From SAR202 cluster bacterium Casp-Chloro-G2 (GTDB lineage: Bacteria > Chloroflexota > Dehalococcoidia > Lucifugimonadales > UBA3495), in assembly GCA_002816575.1 (NCBI GenBank), contig MUCI01000002.1:1-38771 (forward strand): 38,771 nucleotides of DNA. Direction: 5' to 3'. Shown one piece after another: positions 8,115-16,904 of the stretch. The position numbers and the translations under genes are program-made. The number at the start of each line of letters is the position of its first letter. Position 1 is the first letter of the stretch. The notes under the pieces were generated by a model that had not been told where the DNA came from, searched no databases, and worked only from the letters and a program-made list of their open reading frames with translations.

Positions 8115-8499
8115 GCCTGTTAGGAACGTTTAACTAACACATTCCAGATCGGTCTAAAGCAGGCACTGGAACCCATAACATGAACAGATGCTAACATTTT
8201 TGCCAATGTCCTTGCTAACGGTCAATGTTTGTGGGAAACACTAATAGGCATGATCAGCAGTCCGGTGACCAAACGAAATAATCCGCCGCCACTCCTAAAG
8301 AACCTCAAACCACGCCGGCCTCGGTGTTTCGCGACCAGAGATGGTTGGCTCTGGGGCAGGCGGTTAGTTTTCCTCATCGGCGGAGTAATCGCTTGCCAAG
8401 CGGCTGATGAACCACAGGCCTCCGCCGCTATGCCATCTGCCACAGTTACATCCAACTCGTTGCATCCGGCAAAACCCCCATCGACAGTAGGGCCACCCG

Positions 8500-8600
8500 A
8501 CTTCAATTATAATGGCTCCTCACTCCTACCCATCGACGACGACGCGCATGGCCTCCATGACCTGGGCAACCCAAATGATGTGATCCTGGGACACCCATTG
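8500..8600 (-). pseudogene. fragment of a second ABC-2 permease gene
   Basis: On the minus strand a frame reads QVMEAMRVVVDG and then stops. It corresponds to YVMEAMRAIVVDG near the C-terminus of the intact permease at 8785-9555. The DNA matches along roughly 40 bases around 8531-8575 with one three-base gap. Similarity fades on either side, so the ends given are approximate. With the hydrolase fragment at 8649-8753 it looks like what is left of a duplicated locus. Confidence 0.55.
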
Positions 8601-8648
8601 ACGCTTTCGGGGACTGACTCGACCTGATGCCTATGGCGGAACAACAAC

Positions 8649-8753
8649 ATGCCCTACGCGGACGTTCCAGGAATGCGGCTTTGGTATACGGATACGGGCG
8701 GTGACGGAGAAAATCGAACGGCGGTGGCGTTTATCGCCGCAGCATCGGGCTGA
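8649..8753 (+). pseudogene. N-terminal fragment of a duplicated alpha/beta hydrolase
   Basis: A 34-codon frame beginning MPYADVPGMRLWYTDTGG is plainly a diverged copy of the hydrolase at 11043, which starts MPYADIPGARLWYTDTGG. It runs in register up to AAASG, where the intact gene has HAASGN, and then hits TGA. Everything after the first beta strands, including the active site, is missing. The leader (CGGAACAACAAC) also resembles that of the intact gene. Confidence 0.85.
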
Positions 8754-8784
8754 GGATTTGATTGCTACTGCCACCCAAGCCCCC

Positions 8785-9555
8785 CTACGCCGTCTGCCGC
8801 CGGTACAGCCATGTCGTGGCCATCAGCAGCACGGTCATCATCAACAGCGCGACCCAGACTCCGGTTAGGATGGTGGGCCAGTCCCAGCCGTCGACGACGA
8901 TGGCGCGCATGGCTTCCATGACGTAGGTCACCGGGTTGATCTTGACCGCCACTTTGAACCAGCCGGATAGCTGGTCCTCGGGCATGAAGGCGGTGGTCAG
9001 GAAGATGAAGGGGAAGAACAATACCCCCGACGTCTGCGTCACCTGGGCGTTCCGGGTCTTGAGGGCGATCATGATGCCCAGACACGACCACACCAACCCG
9101 AAGACCACCGCCAGGGCCAGCATGGCCAGTATCCCCAGCACGCCGCCCTGGAAGTCGACCCCCATCGCCAGCGCCAGGAACACCACCACCAACGCCTGCA
9201 GCAGCGCCCGCGTGCCCGACACCAACAGACTGCCAAACAGGATGGAGAAGCGGTTGATCGGCGCCAGCAGCAGCTTGTCGAAATAGCCCGACATGATGTC
9301 GGTCAACAGCGAGAACCCCGAGTCCGCGCCGCTGAAGACCACCACCTGCACGATGATCCAGGCCACCAGGAACGCCCGGTAGTCCTGGGTGCCGAACCCG
9401 CCCAGGCTGATACTGCGCTCGAATGTTGCCCCGAAGATGACGAACAGCAGTCCCGAGATGAACAGCGGCGATATGACGTTGGCCGGGACCGCCAGCCAGG
9501 TCTTGAGGTTCCTCCGGTAGACGAAATAGGTCTCGCTGATCAAGGCTGTCATCAT
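8785..9555 (-). CDS. ABC-2 type transporter permease (DrrB-like)
   Basis: A 256-residue integral membrane protein with six predicted hydrophobic helices, the membrane half of a type-2 ABC exporter. The N-terminal cytoplasmic segment ETYFVYRRNLKTWLAVP and the conserved FLTTAFMPEDQLSGWFKVAVKINPVTY stretch before the last helix are typical of DrrB/NodJ-like permeases. It should pair with the ATPase encoded 46 bases upstream to export a drug, lipid or polysaccharide. The ATG at 9555 has GGGGGA just upstream; a TTG at 9570 with AAGGA further back is an alternative. A decayed partial copy of the C-terminus lies at about 8500-8600. Confidence 0.9.
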   Translation of the reverse strand: MMTALISETYFVYRRNLKTWLAVPANVISPLFISGLLFVIFGATFERSISLGGFGTQDYRAFLVAWIIVQVVVFSGADSGFSLLTDIMSGYFDKLLLAPINRFSILFGSLLVSGTRALLQALVVVFLALAMGVDFQGGVLGILAMLALAVVFGLVWSCLGIMIALKTRNAQVTQTSGVLFFPFIFLTTAFMPEDQLSGWFKVAVKINPVTYVMEAMRAIVVDGWDWPTILTGVWVALLMMTVLLMATTWLYRRQTA

Positions 9556-9601
9556 CGTCCCCCGCGCCAAAACCGAAATGTCCTTCCCATGAAATAAGCC
9601 A

Positions 9602-10726
<1,125 letters not shown>

Positions 10727-11042
10727 TCCCAGTGGACCTCCAGGGACCGGAATCGCCTTGGCAAACATCGCCACAATACGTTATCAGAATTTGCCGCCGC
10801 CGGACGCTGCGGGATGACACCCAACATGGGGTAATATCTCGGGCGACTAGGCGGGAGCGGTTTCCCCGTTTGAAACGCGCTGCCGTTACGTCACCTTGAA
10901 AGGAGCGACGAAAGAAGCGAAGAAAGAGGCGGAGGGTCTGCCAAGGTGATGGACCCCAGTTGCTTTGCCGTCATTCCCTGGGACGACTCGCCACAATGAC
11001 ATTCTCGAGAATGCCAACAACATTTCACGGAGGAACAGCATC
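10727..11042. other. divergent intergenic region, no gene
   Basis: This 316-base gap separates the ABC exporter operon (minus) from the alpha/beta hydrolase (plus). I see no coding frame. It contains GTCATT and AATGAC in inverted orientation around 10971-11000, resembling the dispersed intergenic motif at 5620-5660, and a perfect palindrome at 11000-11013. Clear -35/-10 pairs were not found in either direction. Confidence 0.5.
11000..11013. promoter_or_regulatory. 14-bp perfect palindrome before the hydrolase
   Basis: CATTCTCGAGAATG is a perfect dyad ending about 17 bases before the GGAGGA ribosome site of the hydrolase. Its size and place suit a dimeric repressor site, but no regulator gene is nearby. 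Confidence 0.4.
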
Positions 11043-11834
11043 ATGCCCTATGCAGACATTCCCGGAGCGCGGCTCTGGTACACGGACACCGGCGGGGCTG
11101 GCGACGGCCGGACGCCGGTGGTGTTCCTGCACGCCGCGTCAGGAAACACCGACTGCTGGGTGCACCAGGAGCCGGCGTTCACCGCGGCCGGATACCGCTG
11201 CGTCGCCTACGACCGGCGAAATTGGGGGCGCACTGAGGTCACAGACCCCACCGGCGCGCCGGGCTCGGCCAGCGACGACCTAGAAGCCTTCGCCGAACGC
11301 ATGGGCCTGGACCGGTTCCACCTGGTGGCCACGGCGCTGGGCGGCATCATCGGGCTGGATTACACCGTGGAATACCCTAACCGGGTGGTCAGCCTGTCCG
11401 TCTCCAGCACCTTTACGGGGGTCTCGGACGCGTCCTATATGGAGGTCCAAGACCGGCTGCGTCCGGCGGAGATCTCCAACCTGCCCATCGTGCTGCGCGA
11501 GGTGGGGCCGTCATACCGGGCGGTCAACCCCGAAGGCACGGCCAAGTGGCTGGAGATCGAGGAGAACAGCCGCCACCGGATCACCCCGGACCAGGCCCAG
11601 TCGGCCCGCGGTCCCATGACCTACGCCCGGCTGGAGCGGATGCGGACTCCGGTGCTGATGCTGTCGGGCGAGGCCGACCTGCTTTCGCCGCCGGCCATGA
11701 TGCGCCTGGTGGCCGAACACATCCCCGGCTGCCGCTTCGAGACCGTGTCCGAGGCCGGTCACGCCGCCTTCTGGGAGCAGCCCGAGATCTGGAACCGCCT
11801 GGTGCTGGAGTTCATCGGCGGGCACCCGGCGTAG
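11043..11834 (+). CDS. alpha/beta hydrolase-fold protein lacking the usual nucleophile
   Basis: A 263-residue alpha/beta-hydrolase fold protein. The oxyanion region is VVFLHAASGN (26-35), followed by YDRRNWGRTE. The nucleophile elbow, normally GxSxG, reads VATALGG (95-101), with alanine at position 98 where serine is expected. The later acid (SGEADLLSPP) and histidine (EAGHAAFWEQP) positions look normal. It may therefore be a non-hydrolytic member or use another residue. The ATG at 11043 has GGAGGA about 8 bases upstream, and the same start is conserved in the truncated copy at 8649. It diverges from the ABC exporter; the duplicated remnant suggests that the three genes have travelled together. 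Confidence 0.88.
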   Translation: MPYADIPGARLWYTDTGGAGDGRTPVVFLHAASGNTDCWVHQEPAFTAAGYRCVAYDRRNWGRTEVTDPTGAPGSASDDLEAFAERMGLDRFHLVATALGGIIGLDYTVEYPNRVVSLSVSSTFTGVSDASYMEVQDRLRPAEISNLPIVLREVGPSYRAVNPEGTAKWLEIEENSRHRITPDQAQSARGPMTYARLERMRTPVLMLSGEADLLSPPAMMRLVAEHIPGCRFETVSEAGHAAFWEQPEIWNRLVLEFIGGHPA

Positions 11835-11881
11835 GGTCGGAAAAGAAACACCGCGTTATCCAAAGGTCCTAAACGCAGGCA

Positions 11882-11905
11882 GGGGCTTCCCGAACGGGAC
11901 GCCCC
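11882..11905. terminator. hairpin between convergent genes
   Basis: GGGGC (11882-11886) pairs with GCCCC (11901-11905), and TCCCG/CGGGA pair inside. It lies between the convergent hydrolase and aldolase genes. No T-run follows in either direction, so at best it is a weak or factor-assisted terminator. Confidence 0.3.
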
Positions 11906-11932
11906 CGCGCGCATCAACCACGGCTGTTGAAA

Positions 11933-12715
11933 CTAAATATTCTTGGCGAAGTCTCTCAGGCCGCCAAAGTCGGCTTTGAAGCCTTCGGTGAGCGCGCGGC
12001 GGTCGGTGCCGTGGAGGACGAACCGGGCGCCCTGGGAGATCCAGTACTCGGACAACTCGGGGGTCTGCTGGTGGACCAGGGTGGCGATGCCGTGGGCCTC
12101 GGACGTGTCGATCACCTTCTTCACCGTGTCCTGGTAGATCTTCTCGCCGTACTGGTCGGGGATGCCCAGGGAGATGCTCATGTCGTTGGGGCCGACGAAG
12201 ATGCCGTCGATGCCCGGCACCTCCAGTATCTTCTCCAGGTTGTTCACCGCGGCCACGCTCTCGATCCCGATGATGCAGATGCTGTTCTTATTGCGCTCCT
12301 CCAGGTAGGCCCGGGTAGCGTCGCTGACGTGCTCGCCCGAGTTCACCACCCGGTCGGCGGCCTCGCCCTTGAGGGGACGCCACTTGGCGGCGGCAACCAC
12401 CTCCCGCACCTGATCCACGGTCTCGCAGTAGGGGGCCAGGATGCCCTGGGCGCCGGCGTCCAAGGCCATGGTCACGTAGTGGGAGTCGGGGATGGGGATG
12501 CGCACGATAGGCACGACGCCGCTGGTGTTCATCATGATCAGGAAGTCGCCCAGCTCGCCCCGGCTGCGGTAGTTATGCTCGGTGTCGATAACCACGTAGT
12601 CCAGGCCCACGCTGTCCAGGATGGGTATCCACTTGGGGTTCCGGGCGATGGAGATCATCGTTCCGAACACCCGTCCGCCCGACTTCAATGTTGCCTTGAG
12701 TTCTGCTCCGTTCAT
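11933..12715 (-). CDS. HpcH/HpaI-family aldolase/citrate lyase-like protein
   Basis: A 260-residue TIM-barrel enzyme of the HpcH/HpaI family, which cleaves or forms 2-oxo-acid aldol products such as 4-hydroxy-2-oxo-acids using a divalent metal and pyruvate enolate. DYVVIDTEHNYR (39-50) is the conserved strand with the catalytic His; IVRIPIPDSHYV and GAQGILAPYCETVDQVREVV follow, and IGIESVAAVNNL and IFVGPNDMSISLG hold the metal-binding Glu and Asp. The ATG at 12715 follows AGGAGA at about 8 bases. It is downstream of the M20 peptidase with 83 bases between, which contain a perfect palindrome. The exact substrate is not visible. Confidence 0.9.
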   Translation of the reverse strand: MNGAELKATLKSGGRVFGTMISIARNPKWIPILDSVGLDYVVIDTEHNYRSRGELGDFLIMMNTSGVVPIVRIPIPDSHYVTMALDAGAQGILAPYCETVDQVREVVAAAKWRPLKGEAADRVVNSGEHVSDATRAYLEERNKNSICIIGIESVAAVNNLEKILEVPGIDGIFVGPNDMSISLGIPDQYGEKIYQDTVKKVIDTSEAHGIATLVHQQTPELSEYWISQGARFVLHGTDRRALTEGFKADFGGLRDFAKNI

Positions 12716-12734
12716 GGTCCATTCTCCTATGACT

Positions 12735-12770
12735 CGCAGGGGCATCCCGGCGCGCCGGGATGCCCCTGCG
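12735..12770. repeat. 36-base perfect palindrome between two genes
   Basis: Two 18-base arms, 12735-12752 and 12753-12770, are exact reverse complements with no spacer. The arms are GC-rich, with the core GGGGCATCCCGG. It sits in the gap between the M20 peptidase stop and the aldolase start, 20 bases before the aldolase ATG. It resembles REP-type intergenic palindromes and could stabilise or attenuate the peptidase mRNA. No T-run follows it. Confidence 0.8.
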
Positions 12771-12798
12771 GTGTTTCGTGGTTTCGCGTTCCGGCGGT

Positions 12799-13881
12799 CT
12801 ATTGGTTGGGGCTCATCACGCTCTGGCAGAGACGGGCGGTGGCCATCAGGTCGGGTATGACCACGTACTCGTTCACGGTGTGCATCTCGTTGGTGGCCAT
12901 GCCGACCACGATGCAGTCGATGCCGTTCAGCCGCATGGCGTTGGCGTCGGTGCCGCCGCCGGAGGGCTTGATGTCGGGAATCATCTTCATGTTCTTCAGC
13001 ATGCTGGTGACCAGCCGGACCACCGGCTCGTTGGGATCAAGGGTGTACATCTGGAACATCATTTCCAGCTCTTCCCTGATGGTGGCCTCCTGGTACTTGG
13101 CCCTGGCCCGGTCCAGCGCTTCCCTGACCTGCAGACCCAAAAGGTCAACGGTCTCCGTGTTCCGGCTGCGGAACTCGCCGCCGAAAGACGCCTCCACCGG
13201 CACGGCGTTCCGCACGGTGCCGCCGGTGATCAGTCCCACGTTGAAGGTTGATTCTTCATCCAAGCGGCCCTGGGGCAGGTCGTTGATGATCTCGGTGGCG
13301 ATGCGGATGGCGGACAGACCCTTCTCCGGCTCCACCCCGGCGTGGGCGCCCCGGCCGGTCACCGTCACGTCGAATTTCATGTAGGTGGGGCTGGCGCCGG
13401 TGATGGTGTTGACCGGGCCGTTGCCGTCGAACACCACGGCCTCTTTGCAGTGGATCATCGAGTAGTCCAGATTGGCCGCTCCCACCAGGCCGATCTCCTC
13501 GCCCCTGGTCAGCACGACCTGAACGGGCCGGCGGGGTGTGCCGTCTTCCTTAGCCGACTCCAAAGCCTCCATGATGGCGGCCACGCCGGCCTTGCAGTCA
13601 CCCCCCAAGATGGTCGTGCCGTCGGAGCGGATGATGTCGCCGTCCACCTGGGGCTTGATGCCGCGGCCAGGGTCCACGGTGTCCATGTGGGCCGACAGCA
13701 TCAGCGGGTTGTCGCCGTCTTCAGAGGCGATGACATTCCCGTGGGCGTCCCTGGCGACGCTGAATCCCAGGGCCGTCAGCCGGCCGGTCAGGTGCCTGGC
13801 CACGTCCTCTTCTTCGTCGGACGGACTGTCGATCTTCACCAGTTCGCAGAATGCGTTGACCAAGCGTTCCTGATTAATCAT
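12799..13881 (-). CDS. M20-family metallopeptidase (PepT-like)
   Basis: A 360-residue zinc aminopeptidase or tripeptidase of the M20 clan. Metal ligands are visible: H65 and D67 in SAHMDTVDPG, D95 in LGGDCKAG, E128/E129 in TRGEEIGLVG, D149 in VFDGNGP, and the late His in NEMHTVNEYV. A dimerisation (lid) domain with GRGAHAGVEPEKG lies between the two halves. It should work in the cytoplasm on short peptides, or perhaps acyl-amino acids, since family specificity is broad. The ATG at 13881 follows AGAGGAAAG. It precedes the aldolase on the same strand and follows the DMT transporter, with a TATAAT box in between. Confidence 0.92.
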   Translation of the reverse strand: MINQERLVNAFCELVKIDSPSDEEEDVARHLTGRLTALGFSVARDAHGNVIASEDGDNPLMLSAHMDTVDPGRGIKPQVDGDIIRSDGTTILGGDCKAGVAAIMEALESAKEDGTPRRPVQVVLTRGEEIGLVGAANLDYSMIHCKEAVVFDGNGPVNTITGASPTYMKFDVTVTGRGAHAGVEPEKGLSAIRIATEIINDLPQGRLDEESTFNVGLITGGTVRNAVPVEASFGGEFRSRNTETVDLLGLQVREALDRARAKYQEATIREELEMMFQMYTLDPNEPVVRLVTSMLKNMKMIPDIKPSGGGTDANAMRLNGIDCIVVGMATNEMHTVNEYVVIPDLMATARLCQSVMSPNQ

Positions 13882-13949
13882 CTTTCCTCTGTGTCTTTCA
13901 TTTGGGTGATTGGGTAAGGGCATCGGGAGGCTGGAATTAGGCTCCGGGT

Positions 13950-13955
13950 ATTATA
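13950..13955 (-). promoter_or_regulatory. -10 box upstream of the M20 peptidase
   Basis: A consensus TATAAT on the minus strand lies about 70 bases before the peptidase ATG, in the gap after the DMT transporter. No good -35 hexamer is found at 16-18 bases. It would allow the peptidase and aldolase to be transcribed separately from the transporter. Confidence 0.4.
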
Positions 13956-13978
13956 CATTATGTCAGGGGGAAACAGGC

Positions 13979-14854
13979 TCACGGCGAGAGGGCGATCAGC
14001 GCCAATCCGCCGGCGATAAAGCTGGAACCGAGCAGCCGCCCGCCGCCGAAGGGTTCCTTCAAGATATAGGCGCCCATCAGCACCCCGATGACGATGCCGA
14101 CCTCCCGCGCCGGCGCCACATAGCTGACCTTGGACAGCGAAAACGCCGTCAGCACCAACCCGTAAGCGGTGAACACCAGCAGTCCGGCCACCGTTATGGG
14201 CACTGCGTTGGCGCGCCATTCTTTCCTGACGGAATCGACCCCTTTATGGACTAATATGTATGGGGCCAAAGCCACTGCCGTTCCAATGGTCAAAAAATAC
14301 ATGTACAAAATCGGTTGGATATGGCTGACTCCCTCCTTATCAACGATGGAATATACCGCAATGGTTAGCCCGGTGAGCACTGCGTAACGCATTCCGGCCG
14401 ATTTTAGGAACAGCAGGGGACTTCGCAATACTTGATGAAAATTGCCCCACCATGAGATTGTGTATATCCCGGCAACGATGGCGGCGATACCGGCGATGGC
14501 CATGGGCTGGATAGACTCGTCCAGGAAGATGACCGCCAGCACCGGCACCAGCATGGGGCCCATGCCCCGGGCCACGGGGTAGACCAGCGACAGGTCGCCG
14601 GTGGCATAGCCCCGGCTGAGCAGGTTGAAGTAGAAGAAGTGGAGGCCGATGGTGGCCAGCCCGAACCACAGTCCAGTGAGGCTGACCGAGTTGTACCAGA
14701 GCAGCGCCGCTCCCAGCGGGGCCAGCAGGACCGTGCCCGTAACCAGCAGGCACCAGGAGAAGACCTCCGGGTCTCCGGCCCGCTTCAAGAGCAGGTTCCA
14801 AGATGCGTGGGCCACCGCCGACAGCAGGACCAACGCCAGGGATAGAGCGGTCAT
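13979..14854 (-). CDS. EamA/DMT-superfamily transporter
   Basis: A 291-residue inner-membrane protein with about ten hydrophobic helices in two five-helix halves, the EamA arrangement. The first half contains HASWNLLLKRAGDP and GLHFFYFNLLSRGYATGDLSLVYPVARGMGP; the second repeats the pattern with VAPAREVGIVIGVLMGAYILKEPFGG. Such proteins export or import small metabolites such as amino acids. The ATG at 14854 is preceded by a TATACT box 7 bases away and no ribosome site, so the message may be leaderless. It faces away from the UDG gene and may supply the peptidase and aldolase downstream with read-through transcription. Confidence 0.9.
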   Translation of the reverse strand: MTALSLALVLLSAVAHASWNLLLKRAGDPEVFSWCLLVTGTVLLAPLGAALLWYNSVSLTGLWFGLATIGLHFFYFNLLSRGYATGDLSLVYPVARGMGPMLVPVLAVIFLDESIQPMAIAGIAAIVAGIYTISWWGNFHQVLRSPLLFLKSAGMRYAVLTGLTIAVYSIVDKEGVSHIQPILYMYFLTIGTAVALAPYILVHKGVDSVRKEWRANAVPITVAGLLVFTAYGLVLTAFSLSKVSYVAPAREVGIVIGVLMGAYILKEPFGGGRLLGSSFIAGGLALIALSP

Positions 14855-14861
14855 GGCCCGG

Positions 14862-14867
14862 AGTATA
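14862..14867 (-). promoter_or_regulatory. -10 box for a probable leaderless DMT transcript
   Basis: TATACT on the minus strand ends 7 bases before the transporter ATG, the same spacing as TATAAT before the DUF35 gene at 3581. No Shine-Dalgarno sequence is present. Confidence 0.45.
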
Positions 14868-14940
14868 GCACCGGGCACGGCAAAGGATTGATCTGGTCCG
14901 CTTTCGGCCAGTCCAAAATGATTAATCAGGGGAGCGATTC

Positions 14941-15636
14941 GTGGCAGTAAGCCATATACAGCAGTTGGCGGCCTTGACCGAAGAGATAGTCGCCTGCCGG
15001 GTCTGCACCCGCCTGGTCAACTGGCGGGAGAAGATCGGCGCCGAGAAACGGGCGTCATACCGGGACTGGGACTACTGGGCCAAACCAGTGCCCAGCTTCG
15101 GCGACCCCGATGCGTCCCTGGTGCTGCTGGGCCTGGCGCCGGCGGCCCACGGCGGCAACCGGACCGGCCGGGTGTTCACCGGCGACCCATCGGCGACGTT
15201 CCTGACCGCCGCCATGCACCAGGCCGGACTGGCCAATCAACCGACCTCCGAGCACCGGGACGACGGCCTGAAGCTCACCGGCGTTTACGTCTCGGCGGCG
15301 GTCCGGTGCGTTCCCCCAGGCGACAAGCCCACGCCGGAGGAGCAGCGCACCTGCCTGCCGTACCTGGTGCAAGAACTGAAAACCCTGCCCAACCTCAAGG
15401 TGGTCATGGCCCTGGGCCACATCGCTTTCCGGGCCGCCCTGCAGACCCTGAGCGACATGGCAGGCGAGAAGCTGAAGGGCAAATTCATCCACGGCGAGGT
15501 CTACCGGTTCGGGCCTGGGTTGCCGATGATGGTCGCCTCGTATCACCCCAGCCCCCGGAACACCAACACCGGCGTCCTAAACATGGACGCCCTGGTAAAG
15601 GTGCTAAACCAGGCCAAGGAACTGAGCCTGAGTTAA
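14941..15636 (+). CDS. family-5 uracil-DNA glycosylase (UdgB-type)
   Basis: A 231-residue 4Fe-4S uracil-DNA glycosylase that removes uracil, and in this family often hypoxanthine, from DNA. Cluster ligands are C19 and C22 (ACRVC), C123 (VRCVPP) and C138 (QRTC). Motif I, GLAPAAHGGNRTGRVFTGD (64-82), is the UdgB form in which the usual catalytic polar residue is replaced by Ala; motif II is SYHPSPRN near the C-terminus. The start is GTG with GGGAG about 8 bases upstream. The gene is next to the DsbA-like gene downstream, 56 bases away, and divergent from the DMT transporter. A housekeeping repair enzyme, well supported. Confidence 0.93.
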   Translation: MAVSHIQQLAALTEEIVACRVCTRLVNWREKIGAEKRASYRDWDYWAKPVPSFGDPDASLVLLGLAPAAHGGNRTGRVFTGDPSATFLTAAMHQAGLANQPTSEHRDDGLKLTGVYVSAAVRCVPPGDKPTPEEQRTCLPYLVQELKTLPNLKVVMALGHIAFRAALQTLSDMAGEKLKGKFIHGEVYRFGPGLPMMVASYHPSPRNTNTGVLNMDALVKVLNQAKELSLS

Positions 15637-15692
15637 CCTTAGGGCCAACTCCATCACCCAGTCACGCAGTCACCCCGGAGAAGCTAACCGCC

Positions 15693-16289
15693 ATGCCCTC
15701 CGTCCCGGTTACCGTTTGGTTCGACTACACCTGCCCCCACTCGTATATCGGCCTGGCCCGGCTGGATGAACTGGCGTCCGTTGTGGATATTGAGGTCGAC
15801 CGACGGCCATTTCTGGCCCGCCCCGAGTTGATCGACGAGGGATACGCCCCAAACCCGATTCAACAACAAGAAGTGCCATTGGAATCCCGGCGCCGGCCCC
15901 TCTACAAACCGGGCGAGAGCATCGGAACGGAACCTGCTTCCAACCGGTCCCTCAGCACCCTGCTGGTCCACGCGGCGACGGCCTATGCCAAAGAGCTGGG
16001 GCTGGACGGCCGGTTCTTCCGGGCGGCGTCCAAGGAGTATTGGGAGCAGGGCTCAGACCTGGGCAGCCTCTACACCATGCGCCGGCTGGCTGGGGCAACG
16101 GGGTTGGACTGGGCCGACCTGTGGCCCAAGCTGGAGTCCGGCACCTACCAAGAATCGGTGCTATCCCAACACCAAGCGGCCAAAGCAGCGGGCATCGCCC
16201 GGGCGCCGTCGTTCCGGGCGAACGGGGCGTTGCACTCAGGGAACATCAGCTTCGAACAACTAAAGGCGGCGGTCCTGAGGGCCAGGTAG
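15693..16289 (+). CDS. DsbA/FrnE-like thioredoxin-fold oxidoreductase
   Basis: A 198-residue protein with the DsbA fold. VTVWFDYTCPHSYIGLARL at the N-terminus carries the active site as CPHS (14-17), so only one of the usual CxxC cysteines remains, as in many FrnE and 2-hydroxychromene-2-carboxylate isomerase relatives. The helical insertion spans roughly 60-160, and ARAPSFRANG holds the cis-proline loop. It has no signal peptide, so it acts in the cytoplasm. It may isomerise or reduce a thiol-linked substrate; specificity is not readable. The ATG at 15693 lacks a strong ribosome site; the preceding 50 bases carry TCACGCAGTCACCCC-like repetitive sequence. Confidence 0.87.
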   Translation: MPSVPVTVWFDYTCPHSYIGLARLDELASVVDIEVDRRPFLARPELIDEGYAPNPIQQQEVPLESRRRPLYKPGESIGTEPASNRSLSTLLVHAATAYAKELGLDGRFFRAASKEYWEQGSDLGSLYTMRRLAGATGLDWADLWPKLESGTYQESVLSQHQAAKAAGIARAPSFRANGALHSGNISFEQLKAAVLRAR

Positions 16290-16315
16290 CCAAGGTCACC
16301 TCCCGTGATTTGTCT

Positions 16316-16726
16316 TTACTTGTCTTCCGGGCCCATCCATACGAATGGGTTGTGGGCCAGCTCCCAAAGGTGTCCGTCGGGGTCCTTGAAGTAGCCGGAG
16401 TACCCGCCCCAGAACACCTTTTGCGGCTGCTTGACCAACGTTGCACCGGCGGAAATGGCCATCTCCATCACCTGGTCCACTTCGGCTTCGGAATGCAGGT
16501 TGTGCGCCAGCGCGAACCCGTTGAAACCGCTTCCCTCGGGCGACACCGTTGCGTCCTCGGCCAGGGAATCCCAGTTGTAGAGTCCGAGCCAGCTGCCGTT
16601 CAGGTTAAAGAAGGCGACCGTCGGAGGCGTCTCAATCTGTGGGAATCCGAGGCCGTCCCGGTAGAATCTTATTGAGGTCTCCAGGTCCTTTACGCCCAGC
16701 GTGACCATGGTGATCCGAGGCTGCAT
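16316..16726 (-). CDS. VOC-superfamily (glyoxalase-like) protein
   Basis: A 136-residue protein with the two beta-alpha-beta-beta-beta modules of the vicinal oxygen chelate fold. ITMVTLGVKDLETSIRFYRDGLGF is the classical N-terminal signature. The C-terminal module has VFWGGYSGYFKDPDGHLWELAHNP with the conserved DPDGH/E metal-binding pair. Family members include glyoxalases, dioxygenases and resistance proteins; I cannot choose among them, and the size suits a stand-alone glyoxalase-like protein. The ATG at 16726 matches the family start; the frame is open further upstream but without recognisable sequence. It converges on the DsbA-like gene with a 26-base gap. Confidence 0.88.
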   Translation of the reverse strand: MQPRITMVTLGVKDLETSIRFYRDGLGFPQIETPPTVAFFNLNGSWLGLYNWDSLAEDATVSPEGSGFNGFALAHNLHSEAEVDQVMEMAISAGATLVKQPQKVFWGGYSGYFKDPDGHLWELAHNPFVWMGPEDK

Positions 16727-16904
16727 GGCTAACCCCCAACCGCAGAGTGGAGTCCTGTCTCGCTCGAAGCGGCAGCACCCCGGAAAAGTTGGATTCCGCA
16801 TTATGCTCCGGAACGTGGTGGGCAGGGAACAGCCTGATGGCGCAAATCGACCGGAGGCTTTAACTTCACCGCCATCGGGGTCGCCTTCGAGGTCAGCCAG
16901 AGGA

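Noticed and set aside
8229-8627. A 132-codon plus-strand frame with a lipobox-like VIAC after a short hydrophobic stretch
   Set aside because: Its C-terminal part lies over the decayed permease copy, the hydrophobic stretch is too short for a good signal peptide, and there is no ribosome site. It is probably chance.
11927-13384. A 485-codon open frame on the plus strand
   Set aside because: It runs antisense through both the aldolase and the M20 peptidase and the palindrome between them; no motif supports it.
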